Source of the DNA: Blastococcus sp. HT6-4
Lineage (GTDB): Bacteria > Actinomycetota > Actinomycetes > Mycobacteriales > Geodermatophilaceae
DNA length: 64,000 bases
Direction: 5' to 3'
NCBI RefSeq assembly: GCF_039679125.1
Contig: NZ_CP155551.1
Coordinates: forward strand, 2,790,001 to 2,854,000
The notes under the pieces: generated by a model
Seen by the model: only the letters and a program-made list of their open reading frames with translations
What the model was told of the DNA's origin: nothing
Database searches by the model: none
Made by a program: the position numbers and the translations under genes
Shown: piece after piece, positions 1 to 8,253 of the stretch
How the letters are laid out: each line of letters starts with the position of its first letter
Position numbering within the stretch: position 1 is the first letter of the stretch

Positions 1-44
1 CCGCAAGTACGTCAGCTGATCGCCGGGCCGGAGCGGAGTCCGCG

Positions 45-695
45 TCAGCGGCGGGACTCGACCGACGATCGCCTGGTCTCGGGCCTCCTCCGGTCCGGCA
101 TCTGATTCCGCGAGAGGAGATGGGCCCCGAGGAGGACGACCGCCGCCGCGCCCACGACGACGACCACGGTCGTCATCGACCACCCTTGGGTGTCGACGCT
201 GTCGTCCACCAACTCGGCGCTCCGCTCCTCCACGAGGAACGGCTCGTCCCGCAGCGCCTCCCCGAGTGCCACCAACGCCTCGGTCCAGTTGCTCTCCACG
301 ACCTCCGGTTCCACCCGGGCGGTCACGACGTCGTCGACATCGGCCACCGGCAGCGCGGCGGAGGGATCCACCCACCACTCGTACTCGGCGTCGTCCACGC
401 CGACGGCGAACAGCATGTCCTCGGTGCCGAGTCCGGTGAGTTCCGCGGTCTCCTGGACCCAGTCGTCGCCGGCGTTGCCCTCGAAGTCGGGGACGAGGAC
501 GACGTACAGCTCCGGACCTCCCGCGTCGAGCAGCTCGGCCAGCGACTGCTCCACCTGCGCCTCCTCGTCCCCGTCCAGGACACCCGCCACGTCGCTGAGC
601 TGGTCGCTCAGCTCCAGGGGCGGCTCCGCCGAGGCCGGTCCCGCGCCGAGCAGGAGCCCGAGGGCAGTGACCAGGACGACGATGAAGCGGTACAC
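45..695 (-). CDS. Secreted TPM-domain (TLP18.3/Psb32/MOLO-1) protein
   Basis: The 216-residue product begins with a Sec signal peptide (positively charged start, hydrophobic run, cleavage after the ASA at about residue 23). A TPM-like domain follows (about 28-150): LSDVAGVLDGDEEAQVEQSLAEL is its usual opening, where a short helix precedes a beta-strand carrying LYVVLVPDF. A single C-terminal membrane segment (VVVVVGAAAVVLLGAHLL, about 178-195) and an Arg-rich tail anchor it, so the domain should face outside. TPM domains are linked to phosphatase-like or complex-repair roles; no substrate can be inferred. It stands alone, and the next gene on this strand is the broken PPTase. The family call rests on the N-terminal domain pattern. 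Confidence 0.75.
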   Translation of the reverse strand: MYRFIVVLVTALGLLLGAGPASAEPPLELSDQLSDVAGVLDGDEEAQVEQSLAELLDAGGPELYVVLVPDFEGNAGDDWVQETAELTGLGTEDMLFAVGVDDAEYEWWVDPSAALPVADVDDVVTARVEPEVVESNWTEALVALGEALRDEPFLVEERSAELVDDSVDTQGWSMTTVVVVVGAAAVVLLGAHLLSRNQMPDRRRPETRRSSVESRR

Positions 696-900
696 AGCAG
701 CCTCCGGTGGCGGCTCGGCGCGGTCCCGACTCGCGACCGCACTCTAGGCCTGACCATCAGAGGGACGACCGGCCCGCGGCACGCCACCCTCGCCCGCCCC
801 GCACGCCGACGCCGGTGACCACCGGCCGGCGCACTCGGCACGTCCGCGTGCTGGGCCCCGGCGACGGGGAGTAGCCGACGCGCCGTCCTGCGGACGACCC

Positions 901-945
901 GGTGCCATTCCACCATGCGCTCCGCTATCCGAGCGTAATGGCACC
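901..945. other. Two-part stem-loop
   Basis: Outer 9-bp arms GGTGCCATT (901-909) and AATGGCACC (937-945) are perfectly complementary. An inner 5-bp stem CGCTC/GAGCG lies in the loop. It is not a tRNA (no T-loop or anticodon arm geometry) and no T-run follows. Function unknown. Confidence 0.4.
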
Positions 946-992
946 GTCGCGGAGTGGTTGAACAAAGTCGCGCGCCCCCGACGCGGACTGCT

Positions 993-1012
993 GCGTGCAC
1001 ATATGTGCACGC
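993..1012. repeat. Perfect 20-bp palindrome
   Basis: GCGTGCACATATGTGCACGC reads the same on both strands. Its core GTGCAC recurs as an interrupted dyad GTGCAC-cat-GTGCAC at 1119-1133, inside the decayed 3' part of the PPTase gene. The site could bind a dimeric regulator, but no regulator gene adjoins it. Confidence 0.6.
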
Positions 1013-1032
1013 TCGTCGCGCACACGGCGAAT

Positions 1033-1737
1033 TCACTCGCGGAGGGGGAGGAAAGGGCGGACCTCGGGGGGTTCGGCGCCGGCGGCCGCGACGACCACCC
1101 CCAGGACGCGTCGGACCAGTGCACCATGTGCACATCGCGGTATCGGATTCGCACCCGACCGTCGGGGCCCATCGTCTCCGCCCACGCCGCCAGGTCCACC
1201 CGACCCAGGGTGTCGAGGGTGGTCGCACCGACCTCGACCAGGCACTCCTCGTGCACCGAGTGCCGGAGCGAGCACCCCCCGGCGTTCCGGTGCCGCCGGC
1301 ACCCGTCTCTGCTCGGCGGCCGACAGCGCGACCGGCATCGCCGCCAGGACGTCGCCGGACACTGCCTCGACGTCCACGGCGACGGCGTCCCACCCGGCGA
1401 CAGCAGCGACCGCCCGCCGGGTCCGGGACAGGCTCACGTGCACGCCGGGCAGGCCCCGCAGTCCCGGCTCGCCGTGCATCGCGGAGCCGCAGTCCGGGCA
1501 CCGCTGCTCCGTCCCGAGGCTCTCGATCGGCCGCTGCGTCAATGCGGCCGCGCACCACCGGGCCAGCAGGTGGGCGGCGACGTAGGCCTCCCGGTCCGCG
1601 GGGTGCCGCAGCGCTGCGGCCCGCCGCCACTCCACTGCAGTGAGCAGTGCGCCGTCGAGTGCGCGCAGCCCGTGATCCGGCCGCACCGCGCAGGCGAGCG
1701 GCCGCCGAGCGGCGGTGACCGCCACCGCCTGCGTCAC
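1033..1737 (-). pseudogene. Degenerate Sfp-type 4'-phosphopantetheinyl transferase (two frameshifts)
   Basis: Read from a GTG at 1737 (GGAGCAGG just upstream), the product shows the N-terminal half of an Sfp-type PPTase: RHPADREAYVAAHLLAR, a CPDCG element, HVSLSRTRRAVAAVA and the metal-binding VAVDVE. After EQRRVPAAPERR the homology moves to another frame at a 6-C run on the + strand (1275-1280), continues as HEECLVEVGATTLDTLGRVDLAAW, then returns to the first frame at a 5-C run (1098-1102) to finish as GVVVAAAGAEPPEVRPF. Independently of the shifts, the expected SLSH reads SLSR, and the family WxxKExxxK motif lacks both lysines (HEECLVE). This suggests real decay rather than only base-calling error. 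It is divergent from the NRPS operon whose carrier domain such an enzyme would prime. Confidence 0.7.
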
Positions 1738-2011
1738 CGGACCTGCTCCGCCGACGCGCCCGCACCCAGCGTGACCTTTCTTGCACGGGATGGAGCGCCA
1801 CGAGTTGACGGACGAGCACCCGGACTCGTCCCGCCGCCGGCGCGAATACCTGACGCAATGTCGCGCGCCGACAACACTGGGACAAACTGCTGGCACAGGT
1901 CCGAGCAGATCATTTCAGCCATCCGTTTCCGCCCCGTCCGGCTGCTATTTTCCGAGTAGCTGTGACTTTCCTCCACGAGCTTCGGGAACCGCCACGAGGA
2001 CGGAACGCGAC
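1738..2011. promoter_or_regulatory. Divergent upstream region of the NRPS operon
   Basis: About 270 bases separate the GTG of the PPTase remnant from the ATG of the NRPS. The part from about 1860 to 1990 is visibly less GC-rich than its surroundings, as expected of a promoter. A TATTTT hexamer at about 1947-1952 is a possible -10 for the rightward operon, but no convincing -35 could be assigned. The NRPS ribosome site is GAGGA about 10 bases before the ATG. Confidence 0.4.
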
Positions 2012-5000
2012 ATGAGCACACCGCGCCGAGAGTGGGACCACCTCCTGTCCGCGGTGCCCGGGTTCATGGGCGAGCAGGGCACGTCGACGGCCCCGAGGTT
2101 CCGCCTCGAGGGCAACGTCGTCGCACACCCCGGCGACCTCGGCGCCCGGTACGCCCGGTTGAGCCAGTACTTCGAGCGCACCTGCGACAGCTCCCCGTCG
2201 GCGACGGCGGTGGAGTGCGACGGCGAGCGGCTCTCCTACGCGGAGCTCGACCAACGGGCGAACCGGCTGGCCAACTACCTGATCGGGCGGGGCGTCGGCG
2301 TCGGCTCCCGGGTGGGGATCCTCCTGGACCGCTCGGTCAGCACCTACGTCACGCTGCTCGCGGTCACGAAGACGGAGGCCACCTTCGTCCCGGTCGACCC
2401 GGCTGCGCCGGCCGACCGGCTGGAGTTCATCGCCGAGGACGCCGGCCTGGCGCTGATGGTGACCACGACGTCGTTCGGGGCCACGTCCGCAGGGCTGCCG
2501 TGCCCGGCGATCCACCTCGACGAGCTGGCCGGGGAGCTCGCCGCCCAGTCGAGCCACCGCCCCGATCGCCGATCCGGCGGCGACCCGGTCTGCTACGTCA
2601 TCTACACGTCGGGGTCCAGCGGCCGGCCCAAGGGCGTGGAGATCGCCCAATCCAGCATCTGCAACTTCATCGGCATCGTGCCGATGCTGTACGGCGTCGA
2701 GCCCTCCGACCGCGTCTACCAGGGCATGACGATCGCCTTCGACTTCTCCATCGAGGAGATCTGGCCCACCTGGGCGGTCGGCGCCACCCTGGTGGCCGGC
2801 CCGACCGACGGTCGCCGGGTGGGATCGGGTCTGGCCGACTTCCTGGAGGAGCAGGAGGTCACGATGATCTACTGCGTCCCCACCGTCCTGGCGACGCTGG
2901 ACCGCCTGCTGCCGCTGATCCGCACGGTGAACGTCGGCGGTGAGGCCTGTCCACGCGAGCTGGTCGACCGCTGGGGTCCCGGACGGCGGATCCTGAACAC
3001 CTACGGCCCGACGGAGACCACCGTCACCTGCACCATGGCGGAGCTGCGGCCGGGCAAGCCGGTCACCATCGGCCGGCCGCTGCCCACCTATCGGATCAGC
3101 CTGCTGGACGAGCGGCGCGCGACCGTCGCGCCGGGCGAGGTGGGCGAGATCTGCGTGGGCGGCCCGGGCGTCGCCCGCGGTTACGTCAACCGGCCCGACC
3201 TCACCGAGGACCGCTTCATCCCCGATCCGCGGTTCCCGGGTGAGCGGATCTACCGGACCGGCGACCTGGGCAGGTTCCTCGCCGACGGGGAGCTCGAGTA
3301 CCTCGGCCGGGCCGACAGCGAGGTCAAGGTGCGCGGGCACCGCGTCGACCTCCAGGAGATCGAGAGCGTGCTCCAGGAGCACGGCCAGGTCGTCGCGGCC
3401 GTGGTCACGCTGCTGGAGTCCCAGGGGAGCGGCGGCGAGCTGGCCGGGTACGTCGTGCTCCGGGCGGGCGCCGCGGAGGACGGTCTCATCGACGAGCTGC
3501 ACGACCGGCTGGAGCAGCAGCTGCCCGACTACATGGTCCCGGCCTACCTCGACGTGGTCGGCACCATCCCGATGCTGCCCAGCGGCAAGGCCGACCGGAA
3601 GAGCCTCCCCGGCCCGCGTGGCCCGCGCCTCATGCGGAGCAGCGGGGCGTACGTCCCCCCGGCCGATGCCGTCGAGGCATGGATCGCCGGGCTGTGGGAG
3701 GAGACCCTGGAGCTGCCGCCGGGCTCGGTCTCCGTCGAGGCCGACTTCTTCGAGGCGCTGGGCGGGCACTCCCTCCTCGCGGCGACGGTCGTCTCCACCA
3801 TGCGGGAGAGCGACCTCGCCTGCGGGCTGTCGATCCTGGAGCTGTACCGGCATCCGACCGTCCGCGCTCTCGCGGGGTTCCTCGAGGACGGCGTCGACGG
3901 TGCGGCTCCCGCCGAGCGGGCCACCCGCCCGGCGGCTCCCTCGAGGCGACGGGTCGCCGTGTTCGGCTCGGCCCAGGTGGGCTGGCTCTACGCCGTCGTC
4001 GCACTGCTGCTGCTGCCGGTGACCGCGGTCTACGTGCTCAACGACGGCGTCCCCTCGTTCGCGCTCGTCGTCCAGCTCGCCCTGCTGCTGCCGCCGGCAT
4101 ACCTGGTCATCCGCTGGGTCCTGCCCCTGGTCGGCAGCCGGCTGCTCTCCCGCGGGCTCCAGCCCGGTGACCATCCCCTGTGGGGGCAGGTCCACCTGCG
4201 GGTGTGGACGGTCCAGAAGCTGATGCAGATGTCCCCGCTCAACGTCCTGGCCGGATCGCCCTTCGCGGCCACCTACCTCCGCCTCGCCGGTGCCCGGGTG
4301 GAGGACGAGAGCCACATCAACAGTGCGGACATCAGCCTGCCCGGGCACCTGAGCATCGGGCGCGGCGCGACCGTGGGCTACGGCACGCAGCTGCACCCCC
4401 ACCGCATCACCGACGGGGTGCTCTCCATCCGTCCCATCACGGTCGGCGACGGCGCGCTCGTCGGCGCCCAGTGCCTCCTCGAGTGCGGCTCGACCGTCGG
4501 CGAACGCGCCATCCTGCGGGACCAGTCCTTCCTCGAGTCCGGCGAGTCCGTCCCGGCCGGGGAGACCTGGTCGGGGTCGGCGGCCCGGCCGATGCCGGAC
4601 GACATGGACCCGGTCGTGGAGCTCATGGCCGGCTGCGACGCCGCGCCGCGCACCTGGCGCCGCGAGCTGCTGGCCGGCTTCTCGGGCGGGATCCTGCTGC
4701 TCGAGCTGATGCCCTTCCTGATCATGCTCCCGGTCGTGGCGCTCGTCTGGTGGGCACTGCTCACGTTCGGGCTGGGTGCGGGCCTGCTCGCCACCGCGCT
4801 GTCGGGGCCGCTCTTCGTGGCCACCTCCTGCGGGCTCATCCTCGGGTTCCGGCGCCTGGCCCTGCCCACGACGCCACCGGGGATCCATCACCTGCGCTCG
4901 CAGCTCGGGCTGGAGAAGTGGCTCGGCGACAAGATGCAGGAGCTGAGCCTGCTGCTGAACAACACGATGTACTCCACCCTCTACACCCCCCTGTGGCTGC

Positions 5001-6115
5001 GGGCGCTGGGGACGAAGGTCGGCAAGGGCGCCGAGGTCTCGACCATCGCCAACATCGACCCCGACCTGCTCACCCTGGAGGACGGCAGCTTCGTCGCCGA
5101 CATGGCCAGCGTCGGGAGCGCCACCTACGCCAACGGGCACGTCGCGTTCCGGCCGACCGTCATCGGCTCCCGGGCCTTCGTCGGCAACGCCGCCTTCATC
5201 CCGTCCGGCACGCATCTGGGCGACGGATCGCTGATCGGCGTCCGTACCGTTCCGCCGTCGACCCAGGTCGGAGCGGGGACGTCGTGGCTGGGCTCCCCGG
5301 CCTTCTTCCTGCCGCGACGGGAGATCTTCGACGAGTTCACCGAGGAGCAGACCTTCAGCCCCGGCCGGGCACGGGTCCGGGCGCGCTACGCGATCGAGTT
5401 CCTCCGGATCGTGCTGCCGAGTTCGCTGCTCGCGGTGGCGATGTTCGCGACCCTGTACGGCACGGCCCTGCTGGCCACGACCTACGGCGCGCTGGTCACC
5501 GTCCTCGGCGGGCCGCTGATCGCCCTCGCCTCCAGCGTCGGCGTCGTGGTGCTGGTGGCCGCGCTCAAGTGGCTCCTCGTCGGCCGGTACGAGCCGCGGG
5601 TGCGCCCGCTGTGGAGCGGCTTCGTGCGGCGCACGGAGTTCGTCACCGGCATCTACGAAGCGGCCGCCGTGCCGGCCCTGCTCACCTGGCTGACCGGCAC
5701 TCCGCTGCTCGGCCCGGCGCTGCGTCTCTACGGCACCCAGGTCGGCCGTCGCTCGCTGATCGACACCACCTACGTCACCGAGTTCGACCTCGTCCGGCTC
5801 GGCGACGACGTGGCGGTCGGCGCCGGCGCTTCGTTGCAGACCCACCTGTTCGAGGACCGCGTCATGAAGATGGGCTACGTCACCCTCCGCGACCGCGCCA
5901 GTGTCGGCGCCAAGTCCGTGGTGCTGTACGACTCCGCCGTCGAGGAGGAGGCGACCCTCGCGCCGCTGTCCCTGGTCATGAAGGGCGAGTCGCTCCCACC
6001 GGGCACCACCTGGTCGGGCATCCCGGCGGAGAAGGTCAGCCGGCCGATCGCCTGGCTGCCGGATGCGGCACCGGCGCCCGCCGGCGCCCCGGCCGGTGAG
6101 CAGGGGCACCGATGA
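2012..6115 (+). CDS. Pls/PosA-type membrane nonribosomal peptide synthetase (poly-amino-acid synthetase)
   Basis: This 1367-residue protein has an adenylation domain (about 50-540: YTSGSSGRPKG at ~198, FDFSIEE at ~243, TYGPTETT at ~330, YRTGDLGR at ~414, LPSGKADRK with its lysine at ~526), a carrier domain (GGHSLL, serine ~587), then three repeats of a membrane-helix pair followed by a left-handed beta-helix (hexapeptide) domain. The helix pairs fall near 650-705, 890-950 and 1130-1190. This A-T-(TM-C)x3 plan is that of epsilon-poly-L-lysine synthetase, whose C-terminal domains join monomers through side-chain amines without condensation or thioesterase domains. Aligning by eye to GrsA gives a specificity code DFEYNGTVTK; the acidic residue at position 239 favours a basic amino acid (inference). 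The stop overlaps the next start (ATGA). Confidence 0.9.
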   Translation: MSTPRREWDHLLSAVPGFMGEQGTSTAPRFRLEGNVVAHPGDLGARYARLSQYFERTCDSSPSATAVECDGERLSYAELDQRANRLANYLIGRGVGVGSRVGILLDRSVSTYVTLLAVTKTEATFVPVDPAAPADRLEFIAEDAGLALMVTTTSFGATSAGLPCPAIHLDELAGELAAQSSHRPDRRSGGDPVCYVIYTSGSSGRPKGVEIAQSSICNFIGIVPMLYGVEPSDRVYQGMTIAFDFSIEEIWPTWAVGATLVAGPTDGRRVGSGLADFLEEQEVTMIYCVPTVLATLDRLLPLIRTVNVGGEACPRELVDRWGPGRRILNTYGPTETTVTCTMAELRPGKPVTIGRPLPTYRISLLDERRATVAPGEVGEICVGGPGVARGYVNRPDLTEDRFIPDPRFPGERIYRTGDLGRFLADGELEYLGRADSEVKVRGHRVDLQEIESVLQEHGQVVAAVVTLLESQGSGGELAGYVVLRAGAAEDGLIDELHDRLEQQLPDYMVPAYLDVVGTIPMLPSGKADRKSLPGPRGPRLMRSSGAYVPPADAVEAWIAGLWEETLELPPGSVSVEADFFEALGGHSLLAATVVSTMRESDLACGLSILELYRHPTVRALAGFLEDGVDGAAPAERATRPAAPSRRRVAVFGSAQVGWLYAVVALLLLPVTAVYVLNDGVPSFALVVQLALLLPPAYLVIRWVLPLVGSRLLSRGLQPGDHPLWGQVHLRVWTVQKLMQMSPLNVLAGSPFAATYLRLAGARVEDESHINSADISLPGHLSIGRGATVGYGTQLHPHRITDGVLSIRPITVGDGALVGAQCLLECGSTVGERAILRDQSFLESGESVPAGETWSGSAARPMPDDMDPVVELMAGCDAAPRTWRRELLAGFSGGILLLELMPFLIMLPVVALVWWALLTFGLGAGLLATALSGPLFVATSCGLILGFRRLALPTTPPGIHHLRSQLGLEKWLGDKMQELSLLLNNTMYSTLYTPLWLRALGTKVGKGAEVSTIANIDPDLLTLEDGSFVADMASVGSATYANGHVAFRPTVIGSRAFVGNAAFIPSGTHLGDGSLIGVRTVPPSTQVGAGTSWLGSPAFFLPRREIFDEFTEEQTFSPGRARVRARYAIEFLRIVLPSSLLAVAMFATLYGTALLATTYGALVTVLGGPLIALASSVGVVVLVAALKWLLVGRYEPRVRPLWSGFVRRTEFVTGIYEAAAVPALLTWLTGTPLLGPALRLYGTQVGRRSLIDTTYVTEFDLVRLGDDVAVGAGASLQTHLFEDRVMKMGYVTLRDRASVGAKSVVLYDSAVEEEATLAPLSLVMKGESLPPGTTWSGIPAEKVSRPIAWLPDAAPAPAGAPAGEQGHR

Positions 6116-7461
6116 GCACCCCGCTGGGACGCCACAGACGCCCGGAAGCGGCGGCCCCTCCCGCGGCACCGCCCGGGACATCCGCCGGGACCGGGCCGGT
6201 CGCGCACGCCTGCGCGCCGGTCCGCTCCGGCGACGTCTCCGGAACGCCGCCCAGCACCGCGACAGGCCCGCACGGGGGCTCCCGCCCCCGCCTGGTCGGG
6301 ATCGACGCGGCCCGTGGTGTGGCGCTGCTGGGCATGATGGCGGTCCACACCATCGACGCCTACGACGACGACCGCACGCTGTCGTTGGCGTGGACGCTGT
6401 CCGCCGGGAAGGCCGCCGCGCTGTTCGCGGTCCTGGCCGGGGTCGGCGTCGCGTTCGCCAGCGGTGGTCACCGTCCCACCGGACGCAGCTGGAGGGCGGA
6501 CGCGGCCTCGCTGGCCGTGCGTGCGCTGCTCATCGGTGCCGTGGGCCTGACGCTGGGTTACGTGGTGCCCTCGGCATACGCCGCGATCATCCTCGCCTAC
6601 TACGCGCTGCTGTTCCTGTTCGCGATCCCGTTGCTGTCGCTGTCCATCCGCACGCTGGTGGTCCTGACCGGCGCCATCGCCGTGGTCGTCCCGGTGCTCA
6701 GCCATGCCGTCCGGGCGAGCACGGGTCTGTCGGGCGACGGCAGGAACCCGACGTTCACCGACCTGCTCGACGACCCGCTGGGACTGCTCGGGGAGCTCGC
6801 GCTCACCGGTGTCTACCCCGCCCTCCCGTGGCTGGCCTACCTCTGTGCCGGGATGGCCGTCGGACGCTCGCTGCTCTCGTCCCGGCGGACCGTCGGCTTC
6901 ATCGTGCTCATCGGCGCCGGGCTCGTCGTGGGCGCCCGGACGACCTCGTGGCTGCTCCTGGACGTGCTGGGCGGCCGCGCCGAGCTGGGGACCGGAGCAC
7001 GTGCGTCGATGACCGCCGACGATGTCGAGCGTGTCCTGCAGAGCGGCTGGGCCGGCACGACGCCGCCCGACACCGGCTGGTGGCTGGCGACGACGGCGCC
7101 GCACTCCAGCACCCCCCTGGACATGCTGTACACGATCGGCATCGCGTTGGTGGTGCTCGGCGTCTTCATCCTGATCGGGCGCACCACCACCGCCCTGCTG
7201 CGGCCGCTGGCCGCCGCCGGCAGCATGACGCTGACCGTCTACAGCCTGCACCTGCTGATGCTGGGCTCCGACGTCCTCCCCGGAGGCCCGGCCGAGCTGG
7301 TCATCCAGCTCGCGGTGGTCGTCGCCTTCGCGCTGGTCTGGAGCCGGTACCACCTCCGGGGGCCCCTCGAGGAGCTGGTGGCGTCGGCGACCGGCGCGGT
7401 GCGCAGGAAGGTGGCGGCGGCCGGGAGGACGGAGACCGCGGGTGACCGCAGCGGGAGCTGA
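6112..7461 (+). CDS. Multi-pass membrane protein, HGSNAT/DUF418-like
   Basis: 449 residues. After a Pro/Ala-rich cytoplasmic leader of about 60 residues comes RLVGIDAARGVALLGMMAVH, the opening motif of DUF1624/DUF418-type proteins related to heparan-alpha-glucosaminide N-acetyltransferase. About ten membrane helices follow, with the family-like end MTLTVYSLHLLML near 370-385. Members transfer acyl groups across membranes or are uncharacterised. The start overlaps the NRPS stop by four bases and its end overlaps the next gene by 20, so all three are probably translated together. Its role may be to acylate, export or protect the polymer made by the NRPS; that is inference from position only. 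Confidence 0.75.
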   Translation: MSTPLGRHRRPEAAAPPAAPPGTSAGTGPVAHACAPVRSGDVSGTPPSTATGPHGGSRPRLVGIDAARGVALLGMMAVHTIDAYDDDRTLSLAWTLSAGKAAALFAVLAGVGVAFASGGHRPTGRSWRADAASLAVRALLIGAVGLTLGYVVPSAYAAIILAYYALLFLFAIPLLSLSIRTLVVLTGAIAVVVPVLSHAVRASTGLSGDGRNPTFTDLLDDPLGLLGELALTGVYPALPWLAYLCAGMAVGRSLLSSRRTVGFIVLIGAGLVVGARTTSWLLLDVLGGRAELGTGARASMTADDVERVLQSGWAGTTPPDTGWWLATTAPHSSTPLDMLYTIGIALVVLGVFILIGRTTTALLRPLAAAGSMTLTVYSLHLLMLGSDVLPGGPAELVIQLAVVVAFALVWSRYHLRGPLEELVASATGAVRRKVAAAGRTETAGDRSGS

Positions 7462-8161
7462 TCCGACGTCGCCCGGCGATCGCCTGGCGCTGGTGTACCG
7501 GGGCCCGGCGTCGACGCCGGGCTGCCCGGAGGCGGTCGCCGCCGCCCTGGCACGGAGCCGGTGGGACCTCGACGTGCGGTTCGTCGGGCCCGGGGAGCAG
7601 CTGCCCCTCGACCCCGCGGTGCTCGCCGGTGCCGCCGTCTACGCCCAGCCCGGCGGCGGAGAGCTGCGCCGTGCCTACCGAAAGCTCCGCCGGTCCGCCG
7701 ACGCGGTCCGGGACTTCGTCCGCGCCGGCGGCGGCTACCTCGGATTCTGCCTCGGCGGATACCTCGCCGGCGAGACTCCCGGCTTCGGCCTGCTGCCCGG
7801 GGACGCGGACCGGTTCATCTCCTCCCCCGACGCAGATCCGGCGGGCGAGGGTGACCACGTGGTCACCGTGACCTGGGCCGGCCGGCGACGGCAGGTCTTC
7901 TTCGAGGACGGCCCCTGGTTCGACCTCGATCCCGCCCGGGGTCCGGCCGAGGTCGTGGCCACCTACGGCAACGGGCTGCCCGCCGCCGTGGTGGCTCCCT
8001 TCGGGCGCGGCCGGGTCGGCGTGGTGGGGCCGCACCCGGAAGCTCCACCGGACTGGTACGCCGACGCCGGGCTGCGGTTGCCCGAGGACCTGCAGGCAGA
8101 CCTCACCCAGGACCTCGTCGACCGGGTCCTGGACATCCGCCGCACGGCCCGCCGGGTCTGA
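7442..8161 (+). CDS. BPL_N-type class I glutamine amidotransferase-like protein
   Basis: 239 residues, GTG start inside the preceding gene. It resembles the BPL_N family (the amidotransferase-like fold found at the N-terminus of eukaryotic biotin ligases). The nucleophile elbow GFCLGGYL places Cys at 103, and GPHPE supplies His198 and Glu200, so the Cys-His-Glu triad looks intact. QPGGGELRRAYRKL upstream fits the oxyanion/substrate loop of the family. There is no signal peptide, so it should be cytosolic. Stand-alone members have no established reaction. As the last gene of the NRPS operon it could hydrolyse or amidate the product, by analogy with the dedicated hydrolases beside poly-lysine synthetases; this is inference. 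Confidence 0.75.
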   Translation: MTAAGADPTSPGDRLALVYRGPASTPGCPEAVAAALARSRWDLDVRFVGPGEQLPLDPAVLAGAAVYAQPGGGELRRAYRKLRRSADAVRDFVRAGGGYLGFCLGGYLAGETPGFGLLPGDADRFISSPDADPAGEGDHVVTVTWAGRRRQVFFEDGPWFDLDPARGPAEVVATYGNGLPAAVVAPFGRGRVGVVGPHPEAPPDWYADAGLRLPEDLQADLTQDLVDRVLDIRRTARRV

Positions 8162-8164
8162 CCC

Positions 8165-8226
8165 GGACCGCGACGGCGGGCGTCCCCCGGGCCCGGTCGT
8201 ACCGGAGGGGACGCCGTCGTCGGTCC
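8165..8226. terminator. Bulged hairpin between convergent genes
   Basis: Arms 8165-8187 and 8207-8226 pair as GGACCG/CGGTCC, CGACGGC/GCCGTCG and GTCCCC/GGGGAC, with a one-base bulge on one side and a four-base bulge on the other. It lies between the stops of two convergent genes, where a bidirectional terminator is expected. No T-run follows, as is common in high-GC actinobacteria. Confidence 0.55.
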
Positions 8227-8253
8227 AGCCGATCCCGATCGGCGGAGTTCGCC

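Larger units (their letters stand above)
696..1032. other. Gene-free interval with palindromes
   Basis: No convincing gene lies here; the open frames have poor codon structure and resemble nothing. The interval holds a perfect 20-bp palindrome (993-1012) and an interrupted stem-loop: GGTGCCATT at 901-909 pairs with AATGGCACC at 937-945, enclosing a second small stem CGCTC/GAGCG. The stretch lies between the start of the TPM gene and the 3' end of the degenerate PPTase. Confidence 0.6.

Noticed and set aside
901-945. Stem-loop as a tRNA or riboswitch
   Set aside because: No anticodon stem, T-loop or known aptamer features; it is listed as a plain stem-loop.
1910-6181. Long open frame of about 1420 residues on the minus strand, opposite the NRPS
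   Set aside because: It has no recognisable domain, is rich in Arg/Gln/His/Gly/Asp, and exists because GC-rich third positions on the other strand avoid stops. The plus-strand NRPS explains the region fully.
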